Part shown: one piece after another, positions 7,340-15,224 of the stretch
How positions within the stretch are numbered: the stretch's first letter is position 1
Layout of the letters: the number at the start of each line of letters is the position of its first letter
IMG/VR virus record: IMGVR_UViG_3300021378_000055
Span: 1 to 42,158 of that record
Direction: 5' to 3' (one strand)
Length of the DNA stretch: 42,158 bases
Source of the DNA: a virus
Notes under the pieces: model-generated
Told to the model about the DNA's origin: nothing
The model's database searches: none
Seen by the model: the letters and a program-made list of their open reading frames with translations, nothing else
Position numbers and translations under genes: made by a program

Positions 7340-8037
7340 TCAACAACTCCCATAATTTTAACACGGTTCATCATAGTTTCCTTTGCATTGGAATATTTGC
7401 TATTCTCGTGCTTATTAACCGTGCCGCGGATTTTAATTTTTTTACCTTCGATCATATCGCTCAAATCAGGCTGATCTCGCCACCAAAACTTAATAATATC
7501 TTTACCTGCATATACACCAGTAATCATATAAACTGCACTGGTTTGAATAAATTTACAGTCAAGGATTTCAACGGCAATATCATACCTTTTTTTAATTTCA
7601 CCCATATACTGACTGCTATGCTTTAGTTGTGCCATACGATCGTTGACATGTTCACGCTTGCGATCAATCTCAATACTATGTGGGAGGCTAGCAATAATGC
7701 TAACACCAAAATTATTAGTGTCCTCCATATTAGATAATATCTTTACGATGTTACTGTCAAAATTAGACAGATTGCCTGTCATTTTTTTAATCATTAACTT
7801 GCCGTTCAAATCAGCAATTATCTTTTGGGCGGTGGCATAAGTTTCCAAAGTAAACGAATGCCCGTCTTCTAGTAGATTAACAATAGAAGTTTTGTTGTCA
7901 TTAACAACTACATTGTCATCATTTTCATCTGTTGCTGGTTGGATATATCCCATGCCGCTGCGGATAAATCCCTGTCGATTATAGACTTCAACAGAAGCTG
8001 CCATTACATCAAGTACTGGACGTTGAATACGTTTCAT
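7336..8037 (-). CDS. Conserved-looking hypothetical protein with possible OB-like C-terminal domain
   Basis: This 233-residue protein is not recognised. The central part reads as an ordered domain (MTGNLSNFDSNIVKILSNME, IIASLPHSIEIDRKREHV). The C-terminal 85 residues are beta-rich, with FWWRDQPDLSDMIEGKKIKI and RGTVNKHENSKYSNAKET, a pattern compatible with an OB-type nucleic-acid-binding fold. It sits in an early unit between a small hypothetical gene and a membrane protein, and overlaps the next gene by 4 bases. A role in nucleic-acid metabolism is inference. Confidence 0.6.
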   Translation of the reverse strand: MKRIQRPVLDVMAASVEVYNRQGFIRSGMGYIQPATDENDDNVVVNDNKTSIVNLLEDGHSFTLETYATAQKIIADLNGKLMIKKMTGNLSNFDSNIVKILSNMEDTNNFGVSIIASLPHSIEIDRKREHVNDRMAQLKHSSQYMGEIKKRYDIAVEILDCKFIQTSAVYMITGVYAGKDIIKFWWRDQPDLSDMIEGKKIKIRGTVNKHENSKYSNAKETMMNRVKIMGVVE

Positions 8038-8049
8038 GTTACTACTTCC

Positions 8050-8388
8050 TTATTTGAGGTACTGTGGACCAGTCCATTCTACGGTATAATGATCAGCGAG
8101 TATGTTTCCACGTGCTGCGTTGCGTGTTGGAGTGTTAAAGCCGGCTGCTTTCAATATATCTCCCTTATAGAACTTTTTATCATTTTCAGATTTAACAATA
8201 AAACCCCAAACTGAACTCTTAGTGATAATTTTAATATATTTAATGCCTTCTTTAACTTCGATTTGATCATTAAATTCATCAATCATTTTTTGGATATGCG
8301 CTTCAACTTTGCGAGTACCATTTCGTGTCATAAACTTAGCATAGTCTGCTTTAATTGTTTCAATCAACATATTGATTTCATTTTGCAT
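8050..8388 (-). CDS. Hypothetical early protein
   Basis: The open frame reaches an ATG at 8421, but that codon lies only two bases from the predicted -10 and would not be fully transcribed. The ATG at 8388, preceded by GGAGTAAACGAT, is a much better start and gives 112 residues. The protein has a helical N-terminus (MQNEINMLIETIKADYAKFM) and a mixed C-terminus; no family is recognised. It is the first gene of an early unit with the 233-residue and membrane genes. Confidence 0.6.
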   Translation of the reverse strand: MQNEINMLIETIKADYAKFMTRNGTRKVEAHIQKMIDEFNDQIEVKEGIKYIKIITKSSVWGFIVKSENDKKFYKGDILKAAGFNTPTRNAARGNILADHYTVEWTGPQYLK

Positions 8389-8423
8389 ATCGTTTACTCC
8401 AGCTTTGTTTAACTTACTCATAT

Positions 8424-8452
8424 AATATAGCAGTAAGACATCTTGATGTCAA
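8424..8452 (-). promoter_or_regulatory. Early-type sigma70 promoter with GTCTTACTG spacer motif
   Basis: On the minus strand the -35 is TTGACA (8447-8452), the spacer 17 bp containing GTCTTACTGC, and the -10 TATATT (8424-8429). It lies directly behind the terminator at 8456-8484 and fixes the downstream start at 8388. Confidence 0.75.
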
Positions 8453-8455
8453 GAA

Positions 8456-8484
8456 GAAAGCGAACAATAAAATCGTTCGCTTTC
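8456..8484 (-). terminator. Terminator hairpin after uvsY (repeat copy 2)
   Basis: Perfect 10-bp arms GAAAGCGAAC (8456-8465) and GTTCGCTTTC (8475-8484) are followed on the minus strand by TTCTT. It ends the gene 32-uvsX-uvsY unit just before the next promoter. Confidence 0.7.
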
Positions 8485-8492
8485 AATAGGTT
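8457..8492. repeat. 36-bp direct repeat, copy B (pairs with 6801-6836)
   Basis: Identical over 36 bases to 6801-6836, including hairpin and flank. The two copies bracket the unit 6843-8388, so recombination between them would delete it. Confidence 0.9.
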
Positions 8493-8512
8493 GTAATTTT
8501 TATTAAAAATAA

Positions 8513-8971
8513 TTACAAAGAAATATCTTCAAGTCCAGCCGCACGTAGTTTAACAATGTTATTAATTTGAAACTGTTTTGCCTCAAGTGCTTTAATCACA
8601 CCGATAAATCTATTTCGCACTAAGCTGAAATCGTTGATGAGGTATTGTAAGTTAACTACTTCCTCTTCCCCATCAACGAATTTTTCAGCATCTCGACTAG
8701 ACAGAGCCCTATTGTAGGATTCTAAAAACTTGCGAAAGATCTTACTGCGAGTCCTACGCATTTCTGTATTTAGAAATTCCAGTATCGCTTCGACTTCCTG
8801 AAGCTGATTGAAACGGTGCTCGACAATACCCGGCATGTCACGGCTCTGTTTTTCGAGATTACCTTTCATTCCACATTCATATCTAGCTGAGTCAATTTCA
8901 CGCTCAAAGTGAGAAATTGCACTAACAATCTCAGCCATATTTGCAGTAACTTTACGATACCAAATGCTCAT
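8513..8971 (-). CDS. uvsY: UvsY recombination mediator
   Basis: This 152-residue helical protein carries a C-terminal pattern (ALSSRDAEKFVDGEEEVV, then NLQYLINDFSLVRNRF, then IKALEAKQFQINNIVKLRAA) that matches T4 UvsY (LSADKDVLKVDTSLQYW, ALDAIKSRGFAIKHIQDMRA). Known role: UvsY loads UvsX onto gp32-covered single-stranded DNA. Position supports it: gene 32, uvsX, a small gene, uvsY, all in one direction. The ATG follows the upstream stop by 3 bases. Confidence 0.8.
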   Translation of the reverse strand: MSIWYRKVTANMAEIVSAISHFEREIDSARYECGMKGNLEKQSRDMPGIVEHRFNQLQEVEAILEFLNTEMRRTRSKIFRKFLESYNRALSSRDAEKFVDGEEEVVNLQYLINDFSLVRNRFIGVIKALEAKQFQINNIVKLRAAGLEDISL

Positions 8972-8974
8972 TTT

Positions 8975-9247
8975 TTACCAATCTAACTCTTCGTCATCTT
9001 CATTGGCGTCTTCAAAAACATCAATATCTTCTTCTTCCATTTCGAGATATGCATCAACTGCGTCACTTAAAAACTGGCAATGCTCTGCTAATTCTGCAAC
9101 ATTGTCTTTAATTTCAAATCCGTGGTCAACCAAATGGCCGACCACTTCTTCTGCGAAAGAATCTTTATCTTTGTTTGATGTGATTAACGAAATCGCACTA
9201 TCATACATTTGGAATACAAATTCCAGATCTGAATCACTCAATACCAT
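8975..9247 (-). CDS. Small very acidic protein between uvsX and uvsY
   Basis: The frame extends to 9310, but the ATG at 9247 has a strong ribosome-binding site (GAGGAGACAGCCG) inside the uvsX 3' end and gives 90 residues with a 14-base overlap. The protein is helical and ends in a run of Glu and Asp (EEEDIDVFEDANEDDEELDW). No domain is recognised. Such acidic tails are common in proteins that contact DNA-binding partners; given the site between uvsX and uvsY, a modulator of recombination is possible but unproven. Confidence 0.65.
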   Translation of the reverse strand: MVLSDSDLEFVFQMYDSAISLITSNKDKDSFAEEVVGHLVDHGFEIKDNVAELAEHCQFLSDAVDAYLEMEEEDIDVFEDANEDDEELDW

Positions 9248-10364
9248 CGGCTGTCTCCTCGATATAAGGAGTTTCCTCCGTTGTGATATCCAATGTATCT
9301 TCTTCTGCAATTACTTCAATAGCATCAACAACCTCATCGTCATATTCGGTCATAATGAGATCTAATGCACCATCCTTGTTAGCATTCCAAGGCTTACGGA
9401 ACATCTTGATTACTTCACCAGTTACATGGCTAGTATATTCCAAACTATTGCCGCTTTTCTTGAGAATATCTTTTGCTTCCAAAAACTCTACAAGACCACT
9501 ATATGGGCTCATACCTGTTTCATACGGAATTTCAACTTGTACACTTTCAAACGGTTTAGCATAACGTGTTTTCATTACCTTACACGCTGCTCTAATACCA
9601 TGTACTTGCGATGTTTTGTTACCATCTGCATCGGTTTTAAGTTTTAGTTTACGCATCGCAACAACAATGCTTGATGCATAGATGAAGCCTTGACCACCTG
9701 AAATCTTATCATCTGGGTCAAACATATCTTGTGATGCGTATGTGTGGTTAGTTGCCACTAAGCCTACATTGTATTCGCCAAACATATTAACTGTGTTGCG
9801 AACAAGTGATGTTAGTGCCTTGGGCTTACGACCCAGATCACCTTTCATATCACCAGCTTCAAACTGTTTAACATCTGTCGGCGTGAGCATCATACCCAGT
9901 GAGTCAACTACAAACAATACTTTAGGGCGCTCGTCCTTTTCCTTATCTGCAAACTCTTTCTTATAGTCTGTCATAAAATCACTAATAACTTTAGCAACAT
10001 CATCGATCATAGCCAAGTTGAGTTTTAGTAGTTTTTCTGGAGACGTGTCTACGTCTAGAGCATGTAGCCAGCTTTCATCAAGTGCATTTTCTGTATCAAT
10101 TAGTACAACAAAAATTCCTTGATCCTGTGCTTGTTTAACAATATTACCTGAAGCAATATATGATTTACCTGCGCCGGATTCTCCAGCTAGTACTGATACT
10201 TTACCAAGTGGAATACCTTTGTTGAAGTCTCCACTGATTAGTTTGTTTAGGGTATAATTACCCGTGCTGATCCATGTATCTGGATCATTAAACCCGACAC
10301 TAAGTCCAGGTACCGCCTTAGTAATACTCTTGCGGAATTTACTTACATCAAATGGTCGTGCCAT
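9234..10364 (-). CDS. uvsX: UvsX RecA-like recombinase
   Basis: This 376-residue RecA/UvsX-family protein has Walker A GESGAGKS at 61-68, Walker B VLFVVDSLG at about 149-157, and a KISGGQGFIYASS L2-like segment followed by the conserved basic region MKTRYAKPFE. The C-terminus is acidic (DIEVIAEEDTLDITTEE-like). Known role: strand exchange on gp32-coated DNA, driving recombination-dependent replication. ATG at 10364 with TAGGAG upstream. It lies downstream of gene 32 with a hairpin between them (10387-10409). Confidence 0.97.
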   Translation of the reverse strand: MARPFDVSKFRKSITKAVPGLSVGFNDPDTWISTGNYTLNKLISGDFNKGIPLGKVSVLAGESGAGKSYIASGNIVKQAQDQGIFVVLIDTENALDESWLHALDVDTSPEKLLKLNLAMIDDVAKVISDFMTDYKKEFADKEKDERPKVLFVVDSLGMMLTPTDVKQFEAGDMKGDLGRKPKALTSLVRNTVNMFGEYNVGLVATNHTYASQDMFDPDDKISGGQGFIYASSIVVAMRKLKLKTDADGNKTSQVHGIRAACKVMKTRYAKPFESVQVEIPYETGMSPYSGLVEFLEAKDILKKSGNSLEYTSHVTGEVIKMFRKPWNANKDGALDLIMTEYDDEVVDAIEVIAEEDTLDITTEETPYIEETADGIE

Positions 10365-10386
10365 ATGTATCTCCTAAATTAATATC

Positions 10387-10409
10387 GGAGGCGACTCATT
10401 GTCGCCTCC
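10387..10409 (-). terminator. Strong hairpin between gene 32 and uvsX
   Basis: Perfect 9-bp GC-rich arms GGAGGCGAC and GTCGCCTCC with a 5-base loop. On the minus strand no U-run follows (GATATTAATTT), so it may be a partial terminator or an mRNA-stabilising 3' structure that lowers uvsX relative to gp32. Confidence 0.55.
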
Positions 10410-10423
10410 ATAATGTGTTGGAT

Positions 10424-11440
10424 TTAGTCTTCTTTGCGTGACCGGATCATTGCAAGAATGTCTTGCGCACTTGCTTGTGGTGCTTCTGGCGCTGGAGCGG
10501 GTGCTGCTGTTGGTTCTGGCGCCGGGGCTGGAGCAGGCGCTGCTGGAGCAGTGTCTTTCCAACCTGTGTCATTTGTTGCTTCTGCTACTGGTGCCGCTGG
10601 CTGTGGTGCAGGTGCTGTTGGAGCATATGAGCGTGAGCCTGATGCTGGAGCATCTACGCCGTATGGACGATAGAACTCTGCAAAACGCTCAGGATCATAT
10701 AGTTGACCATCTACACTTGCTTCAAACATTTCCATGATTGCATTAAGTGCGTTTTGGTCTGGCTTCTTTGGAAGGAAGTCATTGAGATTATACAAGCCAT
10801 GTGTTGCAATTGCGTCACGTTCTGCTTGATCTAGACCACGTTCGCGGCGAGCCCAGTTAGATGTTCCGTAATCTGCATACTGACCTTTTTTACCTTTGGT
10901 AACTTTAAAGTCTGTGCCCAACTCATAGTCAGTTGGAAGTTCTTGGAACTCTGGATCCATAAGAGCCGAACTGATAATTTTATAAATTTGAGGAGAGATT
11001 ACAAAACGTCGAATTGGATTCTCAGGAGCATTGTCTTCTGTCATATCACTTTGTGTTACAAAGCCTTGGAAGATATATGAACGTTTTTTCCAATACTTTC
11101 GAGCCATATCTTCCATTGAAGGATCTTTAAACCATGGACGAATTTCTGCGTGTACTGGACAGCTCTGTCCTTCCCACATTTCTACACAGGGTACCTGTAC
11201 AGTTACTGGTTTATTCTCGTCGCCGCCTTTGACGCCGGAAAACTCCATGCGAATCATTTGACGCTCTTTCCAAAAGAACGTATTCATTTCATCTGCATCT
11301 GGGAGGAAACGCAATGTTGCGCTAGTGTTTTCTGGAATGTTCCAGTGTGCGAAAATAGCGTTGTCGCCACCGGATGATCGATTGTTATTTTGTGAATTAT
11401 CTTGTGCGAGCAATTTTGCTCTGATTTCTGCTAGTGACAT
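10424..11440 (-). CDS. 32: gp32 single-stranded DNA-binding protein
   Basis: This 338-residue protein begins with the basic/polar N-terminal segment used by gp32 for cooperativity, followed by a beta-rich core with the gp32 zinc-type Cys/His region (VQVPCVEMWEGQSCPVHAE). The core resembles marine T4-like gp32 (FWKERQMIRMEFSG, KYWKKRSYIFQGFV). The C-terminus is a long Ala/Pro linker (about residues 265-325) ending in an acidic tail, the usual protein-interaction handle. A sigma70-like promoter at 11540-11568 gives a leader of about 95 bases with two small hairpins. The neighbouring uvsX and uvsY confirm the call. Confidence 0.93.
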   Translation of the reverse strand: MSLAEIRAKLLAQDNSQNNNRSSGGDNAIFAHWNIPENTSATLRFLPDADEMNTFFWKERQMIRMEFSGVKGGDENKPVTVQVPCVEMWEGQSCPVHAEIRPWFKDPSMEDMARKYWKKRSYIFQGFVTQSDMTEDNAPENPIRRFVISPQIYKIISSALMDPEFQELPTDYELGTDFKVTKGKKGQYADYGTSNWARRERGLDQAERDAIATHGLYNLNDFLPKKPDQNALNAIMEMFEASVDGQLYDPERFAEFYRPYGVDAPASGSRSYAPTAPAPQPAAPVAEATNDTGWKDTAPAAPAPAPAPEPTAAPAPAPEAPQASAQDILAMIRSRKED

Positions 11441-11476
11441 ATTATATGTTTTCCTTTATTAGCCTATATTAGTAGC

Positions 11477-11519
11477 GAAGAACTATTCTTCACTTTGTGT
11501 GTTGTAGTCTATTGACTAC
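11477..11519 (-). promoter_or_regulatory. Two tandem hairpins in the gene 32 leader
   Basis: GAAGAACTATTCTTC (11477-11491) and GTAGTCTATTGACTAC (11504-11519) are perfect 6-bp-stem hairpins in the transcribed leader of gene 32. T4 gene 32 mRNA has a leader structure used for autogenous repression, so an analogous role is possible. Confidence 0.45.
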
Positions 11520-11539
11520 TTGCCTTTGTTTGCCTGTAC

Positions 11540-11568
11540 AGTATAGTACTTTGAGTGCTTACTGTCAA
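11540..11568 (-). promoter_or_regulatory. Sigma70-like promoter of gene 32
   Basis: On the minus strand the -35 is TTGACA (11563-11568), the spacer 17 bp and the -10 TATACT (11540-11545). It lies about 100 bases upstream of the gene 32 start and has no GTCTTACTG element in its spacer. Confidence 0.8.
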
Positions 11569-11586
11569 GCACTTTTTGCAAAATAA

Positions 11587-12867
11587 TTATCCAACCATTT
11601 TGCGTAGTGTAAGCATAACACCTTCATCAAGTGCAATGCTTTCAACTGGTTCTGAAACACGGTTGGCTGTTTTGTTTAAATACATAGCCATCTGTGCAAC
11701 TAAGTTTAATGTTTTTGGTGACATCTCTGTAACCAATTCACTTAGTCTTAGCAAGTGATTTGCACCTGCGTCATTTTTAGCATTTGTTCCTAGGAAAGTA
11801 AGCATGGAGGCCAACTTTGCTGACGAACCATGTTGTCCACCAAATTTATTTGGATCCTGATGATCAGGATGGTCTGGATCATTTGCATCAAACGAAATAC
11901 CAAAGTCTTGCTTGTCTTTAATCATATCGTATAGTGCAGAAATGGTTTCTTTCTCCATGCTATCTTTAAATGCTGCTTCGCCTACAATCTTATTGACACG
12001 AGTCATTGCTTTTTCCAAATCTTCAGTTGTAATAGTATTGTATAGGAATTTTTCTGAAATGTCAACACTTTTGTCTTCTTCTGTCACTTCTTGTGCTTGG
12101 AAGTTGTTATAACCTTTAAGTGTTGTGAGACTATTGATTGTTTCTTTTAGTCGGGCCATGTGACCACGTACTGTTTCTACAATCTCGGTATTATTCTCAT
12201 TTACCAATTTGTTTGATCTAACATGTCTTACAAACTTGTTTAAATCTGCGATCTCTTCACATAATGATAAAATACTTACACCTTTATCATCATAAGGAGT
12301 ACCGCCTTCGTTGACGTGCATCGCCATCGCTTTTGCTCCTGCCATGTATTTGTATGGGAAGCTAAATCTTTCACCTTGGGAGTTTTCAATGAATAAGCTG
12401 TGTATGTTACGGCTACGTGATCCACGTACTTCTTCGTTAACACCTTTTGTGTGCTTAATGATTAGTTTGGCTTTTTGCATTGGCATATAGCTCGTTTTTA
12501 CGCCGCCAAAGGCTTTGCCAAATGCTGCTGATTCTGTTACACTTTGATGTGCAAAATCTTTTGGGGTTATTGTTTTATCAAACTTTTTCACTGTAAATTC
12601 ACCTAGGTTCTTGTGGGCTATGTTTTTAATAATAGATATTAATTTTTTATTTGCTAAGACGTCGAAATCATGTCCCGCCTGAACTAAAACTTCTGCTTTT
12701 GTATCATTGAAACGTATACTTACCATTAAGTCAGCGTCTGACGAATAGAAGCGTGTAGCTTCTACTGGATCAGTTGTTTTACTTCCATCATTCTTATATA
12801 GCAATAGGCCGTAATTTGCGCCTTTTAATACATTGAATATTTCTGAACTTAAATCTTCGTTTTCCAC
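11587..12867 (-). CDS. Hypothetical protein, late-expressed, 426 residues
   Basis: I do not recognise this protein. The start is a GTG at 12867 with GAGGG upstream; an overlapping ATG at 12869 is in another frame. It is soluble in appearance, alpha/beta in the first 180 residues (KAEVLVQAGHDFDVL, KAKLIIKHTKGVNEEVRGS, SLFIENSQGERFSFPYKY) and largely helical afterwards, with an acidic DPDHPDHQDP loop near residue 340. The late promoter at 12889-12898 and the site next to terminase gp17 suggest a virion or packaging-related role; this is inference. Confidence 0.65.
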   Translation of the reverse strand: MENEDLSSEIFNVLKGANYGLLLYKNDGSKTTDPVEATRFYSSDADLMVSIRFNDTKAEVLVQAGHDFDVLANKKLISIIKNIAHKNLGEFTVKKFDKTITPKDFAHQSVTESAAFGKAFGGVKTSYMPMQKAKLIIKHTKGVNEEVRGSRSRNIHSLFIENSQGERFSFPYKYMAGAKAMAMHVNEGGTPYDDKGVSILSLCEEIADLNKFVRHVRSNKLVNENNTEIVETVRGHMARLKETINSLTTLKGYNNFQAQEVTEEDKSVDISEKFLYNTITTEDLEKAMTRVNKIVGEAAFKDSMEKETISALYDMIKDKQDFGISFDANDPDHPDHQDPNKFGGQHGSSAKLASMLTFLGTNAKNDAGANHLLRLSELVTEMSPKTLNLVAQMAMYLNKTANRVSEPVESIALDEGVMLTLRKMVG

Positions 12868-12888
12868 ATTGATGCCCTCTTGTTATAT

Positions 12889-12898
12889 GTATTTATGC
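12889..12898 (-). promoter_or_regulatory. T4-type late promoter (GCATAAATAC)
   Basis: The minus-strand GCATAAATAC has its last motif A about 23 bases before the GTG start at 12867. It is identical to the other strong late sites of the window. Confidence 0.75.
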
Positions 12899-12906
12899 AA
12901 ATAGGC

Positions 12907-14460
12907 TTATAAAAAGCTCATTGGCATTGGCTCGTCATAATCGTCATCATCATCTGTTCCTAGATATTCAAATGCTGCATCTTCATACCTAGTCACTTCC
13001 TGTGCCATGCGTACAATTAATACTAATGACATAACTAGATCATCAGTTTCACCTTCTTTAGCACTAAAACTATTGCCACGGGCAATAAATGTTTTTAATT
13101 CTCTTAATAGAGGTGCGCTGGCTATCTCAATTTTATCTGTCTCAACCCAATGCTTTAATTTAGCACATGATGCTAGCTTTGTTTTGTGTGTTGTAGTGAA
13201 CCCACGTCTGAGCTTTGTACTATTGCCACGTTTTTTTGGTTCAGTTAAAAATGTTCCTGGTATATTTTCTTCGCCAATACCTTCAACCGTGACAAGTGCC
13301 GCTTCGCCAAGGGTGTTGTTTTCTATACTATAGTATATTTCACTCTTTCCTTTACTTTCTGTTTCAATATATTTGCATAATGTCTGCAATATTTTAACCT
13401 GCTGTTGTATTGGGGTTTTGTTATGCATCCACTCTGCCACTTGTAGCATTCCAGGAAGTTCGTATACTTGTATAGCTGCATTATCGCCGCCTGTTCCCAA
13501 GCTAGGATCTAATGCCAACAAATACAGTGCGCCAGGTTTAACTGGCTTGTACCAACGTACCTGTCCTTGTTTAGCCCATGGATCTTTTGATTCCATCATG
13601 GTTAACTTTAAACTACTAATTAAAGTTTCATCAAAGGCAATAAATTCATTTAGGTGTTCGCGGCGGAAACGTTCTTCACCAATTTTAGCTTCTTCCTCAT
13701 CTGCCCATTCTTGATCTCTATCTGGATGTTCTTTCCAATCGGCATTATAACTCTTGAACCCATTCTTGCCTGTTTCTTTTTTGTTACCATACTCGTCAAT
13801 CGTATTGCATGCTTCACGCCAAATTTGTGCAAACTGATCATCGTCCTGGTTGGGTGTACTGGTAATAATACATTTACCGCCAGTACTTAGGGTAGGAGAT
13901 AGTGCTGTCCAGAATTCACGGGCAATGCTAGGACGCACAAATGCAAATTCGTCCAAGTATGCTAACGATATACTCAAACCACGTCCGGTGTTATCTGTTG
14001 TTGCCTGTGCGATGATTCGGCTACCATTGTCAAACTCTATACTACCTTTGTTGTAGCTAGTAACACCAGCTCGGATAAAGTTAGGTAATAATTCATAGCT
14101 GAAACGAATACGTGTCATAATCTCTTGTGCACCACTATATTTGTGAGCTGCAATAAGGATGGTTTGGTCAGGCATAAACATACTGTACCACAGTAAATAC
14201 GCACCAGCTGCTGTTGACTTGCCCATTTGACGACTAATCAATGCAATACTATACCTATAATCATGATATGATCGTATTAGCTCTTTTTGGTACCCAAAAA
14301 GTTTAAATTTCATACGTCCCTTTGTTGGATGTTGTATCCAGCAATATTCTTCAATAAAATACAAAGGGTCATCCATGCATTTAGCAAGTTCTAATATCTG
14401 CTCTTGGGTGTATGTTTCTTTTATATAAGGGGTTTTAGTTAATTTAGTATCTACACTCAT
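12907..14460 (-). CDS. 17: Terminase large subunit gp17
   Basis: This 517-residue protein has Walker A SRQMGKST (76-83), Walker B SLAYLDEFAF (about 165-174) with the catalytic Glu, and a motif III-type ITSTPN. The RNase H-fold nuclease domain starts near LLALDPSLGTGGDN (about 311), whose Asp is a metal ligand. Known role: ATP-driven DNA packaging and headful cleavage. An acidic C-terminal DDDDDYDEPMP stretch is present. The ATG is preceded by GGAAAGAG. The partner gp16 is encoded at 16906-17445, separated from gp17 by three other genes. Confidence 0.97.
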   Translation of the reverse strand: MSVDTKLTKTPYIKETYTQEQILELAKCMDDPLYFIEEYCWIQHPTKGRMKFKLFGYQKELIRSYHDYRYSIALISRQMGKSTAAGAYLLWYSMFMPDQTILIAAHKYSGAQEIMTRIRFSYELLPNFIRAGVTSYNKGSIEFDNGSRIIAQATTDNTGRGLSISLAYLDEFAFVRPSIAREFWTALSPTLSTGGKCIITSTPNQDDDQFAQIWREACNTIDEYGNKKETGKNGFKSYNADWKEHPDRDQEWADEEEAKIGEERFRREHLNEFIAFDETLISSLKLTMMESKDPWAKQGQVRWYKPVKPGALYLLALDPSLGTGGDNAAIQVYELPGMLQVAEWMHNKTPIQQQVKILQTLCKYIETESKGKSEIYYSIENNTLGEAALVTVEGIGEENIPGTFLTEPKKRGNSTKLRRGFTTTHKTKLASCAKLKHWVETDKIEIASAPLLRELKTFIARGNSFSAKEGETDDLVMSLVLIVRMAQEVTRYEDAAFEYLGTDDDDDYDEPMPMSFL

Positions 14461-14520
14461 CTTGCTCTTTCCAAATTAAAAATAATACCGTATCTAATAT
14501 ATGTTCTTTTTTAATCTCAA

Positions 14521-15207
14521 TCATCGACCAAATGCCCATTCACGTTCACGACACCACCAACATTCACCACAAGTTGTGGTCATCCAAACTGGACTGTCTC
14601 GATTGTGTCTGGCTTCCTGTTCACAACTTCTAGTGTAGGGAAATAATAACTTCATCATTCCCAATTGGTTGTACAGATGTGCTACCATTCTTTTATCAAC
14701 ATACATCAAAGGTAGATATCTCCAATTATTGATCCGGTCTTTTAATATAAATCTATCATGACCAGGATCACGTGCTGTATATCTGCCCTCAAGCAAATGT
14801 TTCTCTGATAGTGGAGGATTTTGCGTAGTCCCGTGAATAAAGAAGTTTGCAGTTCCTTTATTAGCCATCCCAGCTTCAACAATGTTTAAATCAGAACGTC
14901 TTTGGTCATCTGAAAAGTAAATATAGTGACTTTTAATTATATTCGTTCTAGTAAGTTGCAGCAATCTATCAACTACACTAGAACCATACTTGGCATTATA
15001 CCAGCCTTTGGGTTGGTTAGCACAAGTAATAAAATGTATTTCTGCATCTGGTACATGCTGTTCGCAATATTTTATTGTCATATAACCAAGAATGGCACTA
15101 TCAGCACCGCCGCTGAGGTTTACACATATTTTATTAATATCATCAGGTATATGAAAGGACATTTCCTGTCCGTGCGGATCAACATAATGGTTTACTGGAT
15201 TTTTCAT
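14521..15207 (-). CDS. QueC-like PP-loop enzyme (7-cyano-7-deazaguanine synthase family)
   Basis: The start is set at ATG 15207 (228 residues), not the TTG at 15231. The PP-loop SGGADS lies at 32-37. Near the C-terminus come PLMYVDKRMVAHLYNQLGM, then SC (194-195), then CGECWWCRER (213-222). This matches QueC, where PLMWIDKAETWAL precedes a four-Cys zinc site (TC...CGHCAAC). Family reaction: ATP-dependent conversion of carboxy-deazaguanine to preQ0, for queuosine or archaeosine in tRNA or deazaguanine in phage DNA. No other pathway gene is in the window. A late promoter (15211-15220) predicts a leaderless transcript. Other PP-loop activities are possible. Confidence 0.75.
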   Translation of the reverse strand: MKNPVNHYVDPHGQEMSFHIPDDINKICVNLSGGADSAILGYMTIKYCEQHVPDAEIHFITCANQPKGWYNAKYGSSVVDRLLQLTRTNIIKSHYIYFSDDQRRSDLNIVEAGMANKGTANFFIHGTTQNPPLSEKHLLEGRYTARDPGHDRFILKDRINNWRYLPLMYVDKRMVAHLYNQLGMMKLLFPYTRSCEQEARHNRDSPVWMTTTCGECWWCREREWAFGR

Positions 15208-15210
15208 AAA

Positions 15211-15220
15211 TGTATTTATA
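15211..15220 (-). promoter_or_regulatory. T4-type late promoter (TATAAATACA), leaderless spacing
   Basis: Minus-strand TATAAATA is followed by five bases and then the ATG at 15207. With T4 spacing +1 is the A of the ATG. There is no Shine-Dalgarno sequence. Confidence 0.7.
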
Positions 15221-15224
15221 ACAG

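Noticed and set aside
10434-10737. Plus-strand open frames opposite gene 32
   Set aside because: They are Gly/Ala- or Leu-rich shadows of the Ala/Pro linker of gp32, without start signals.
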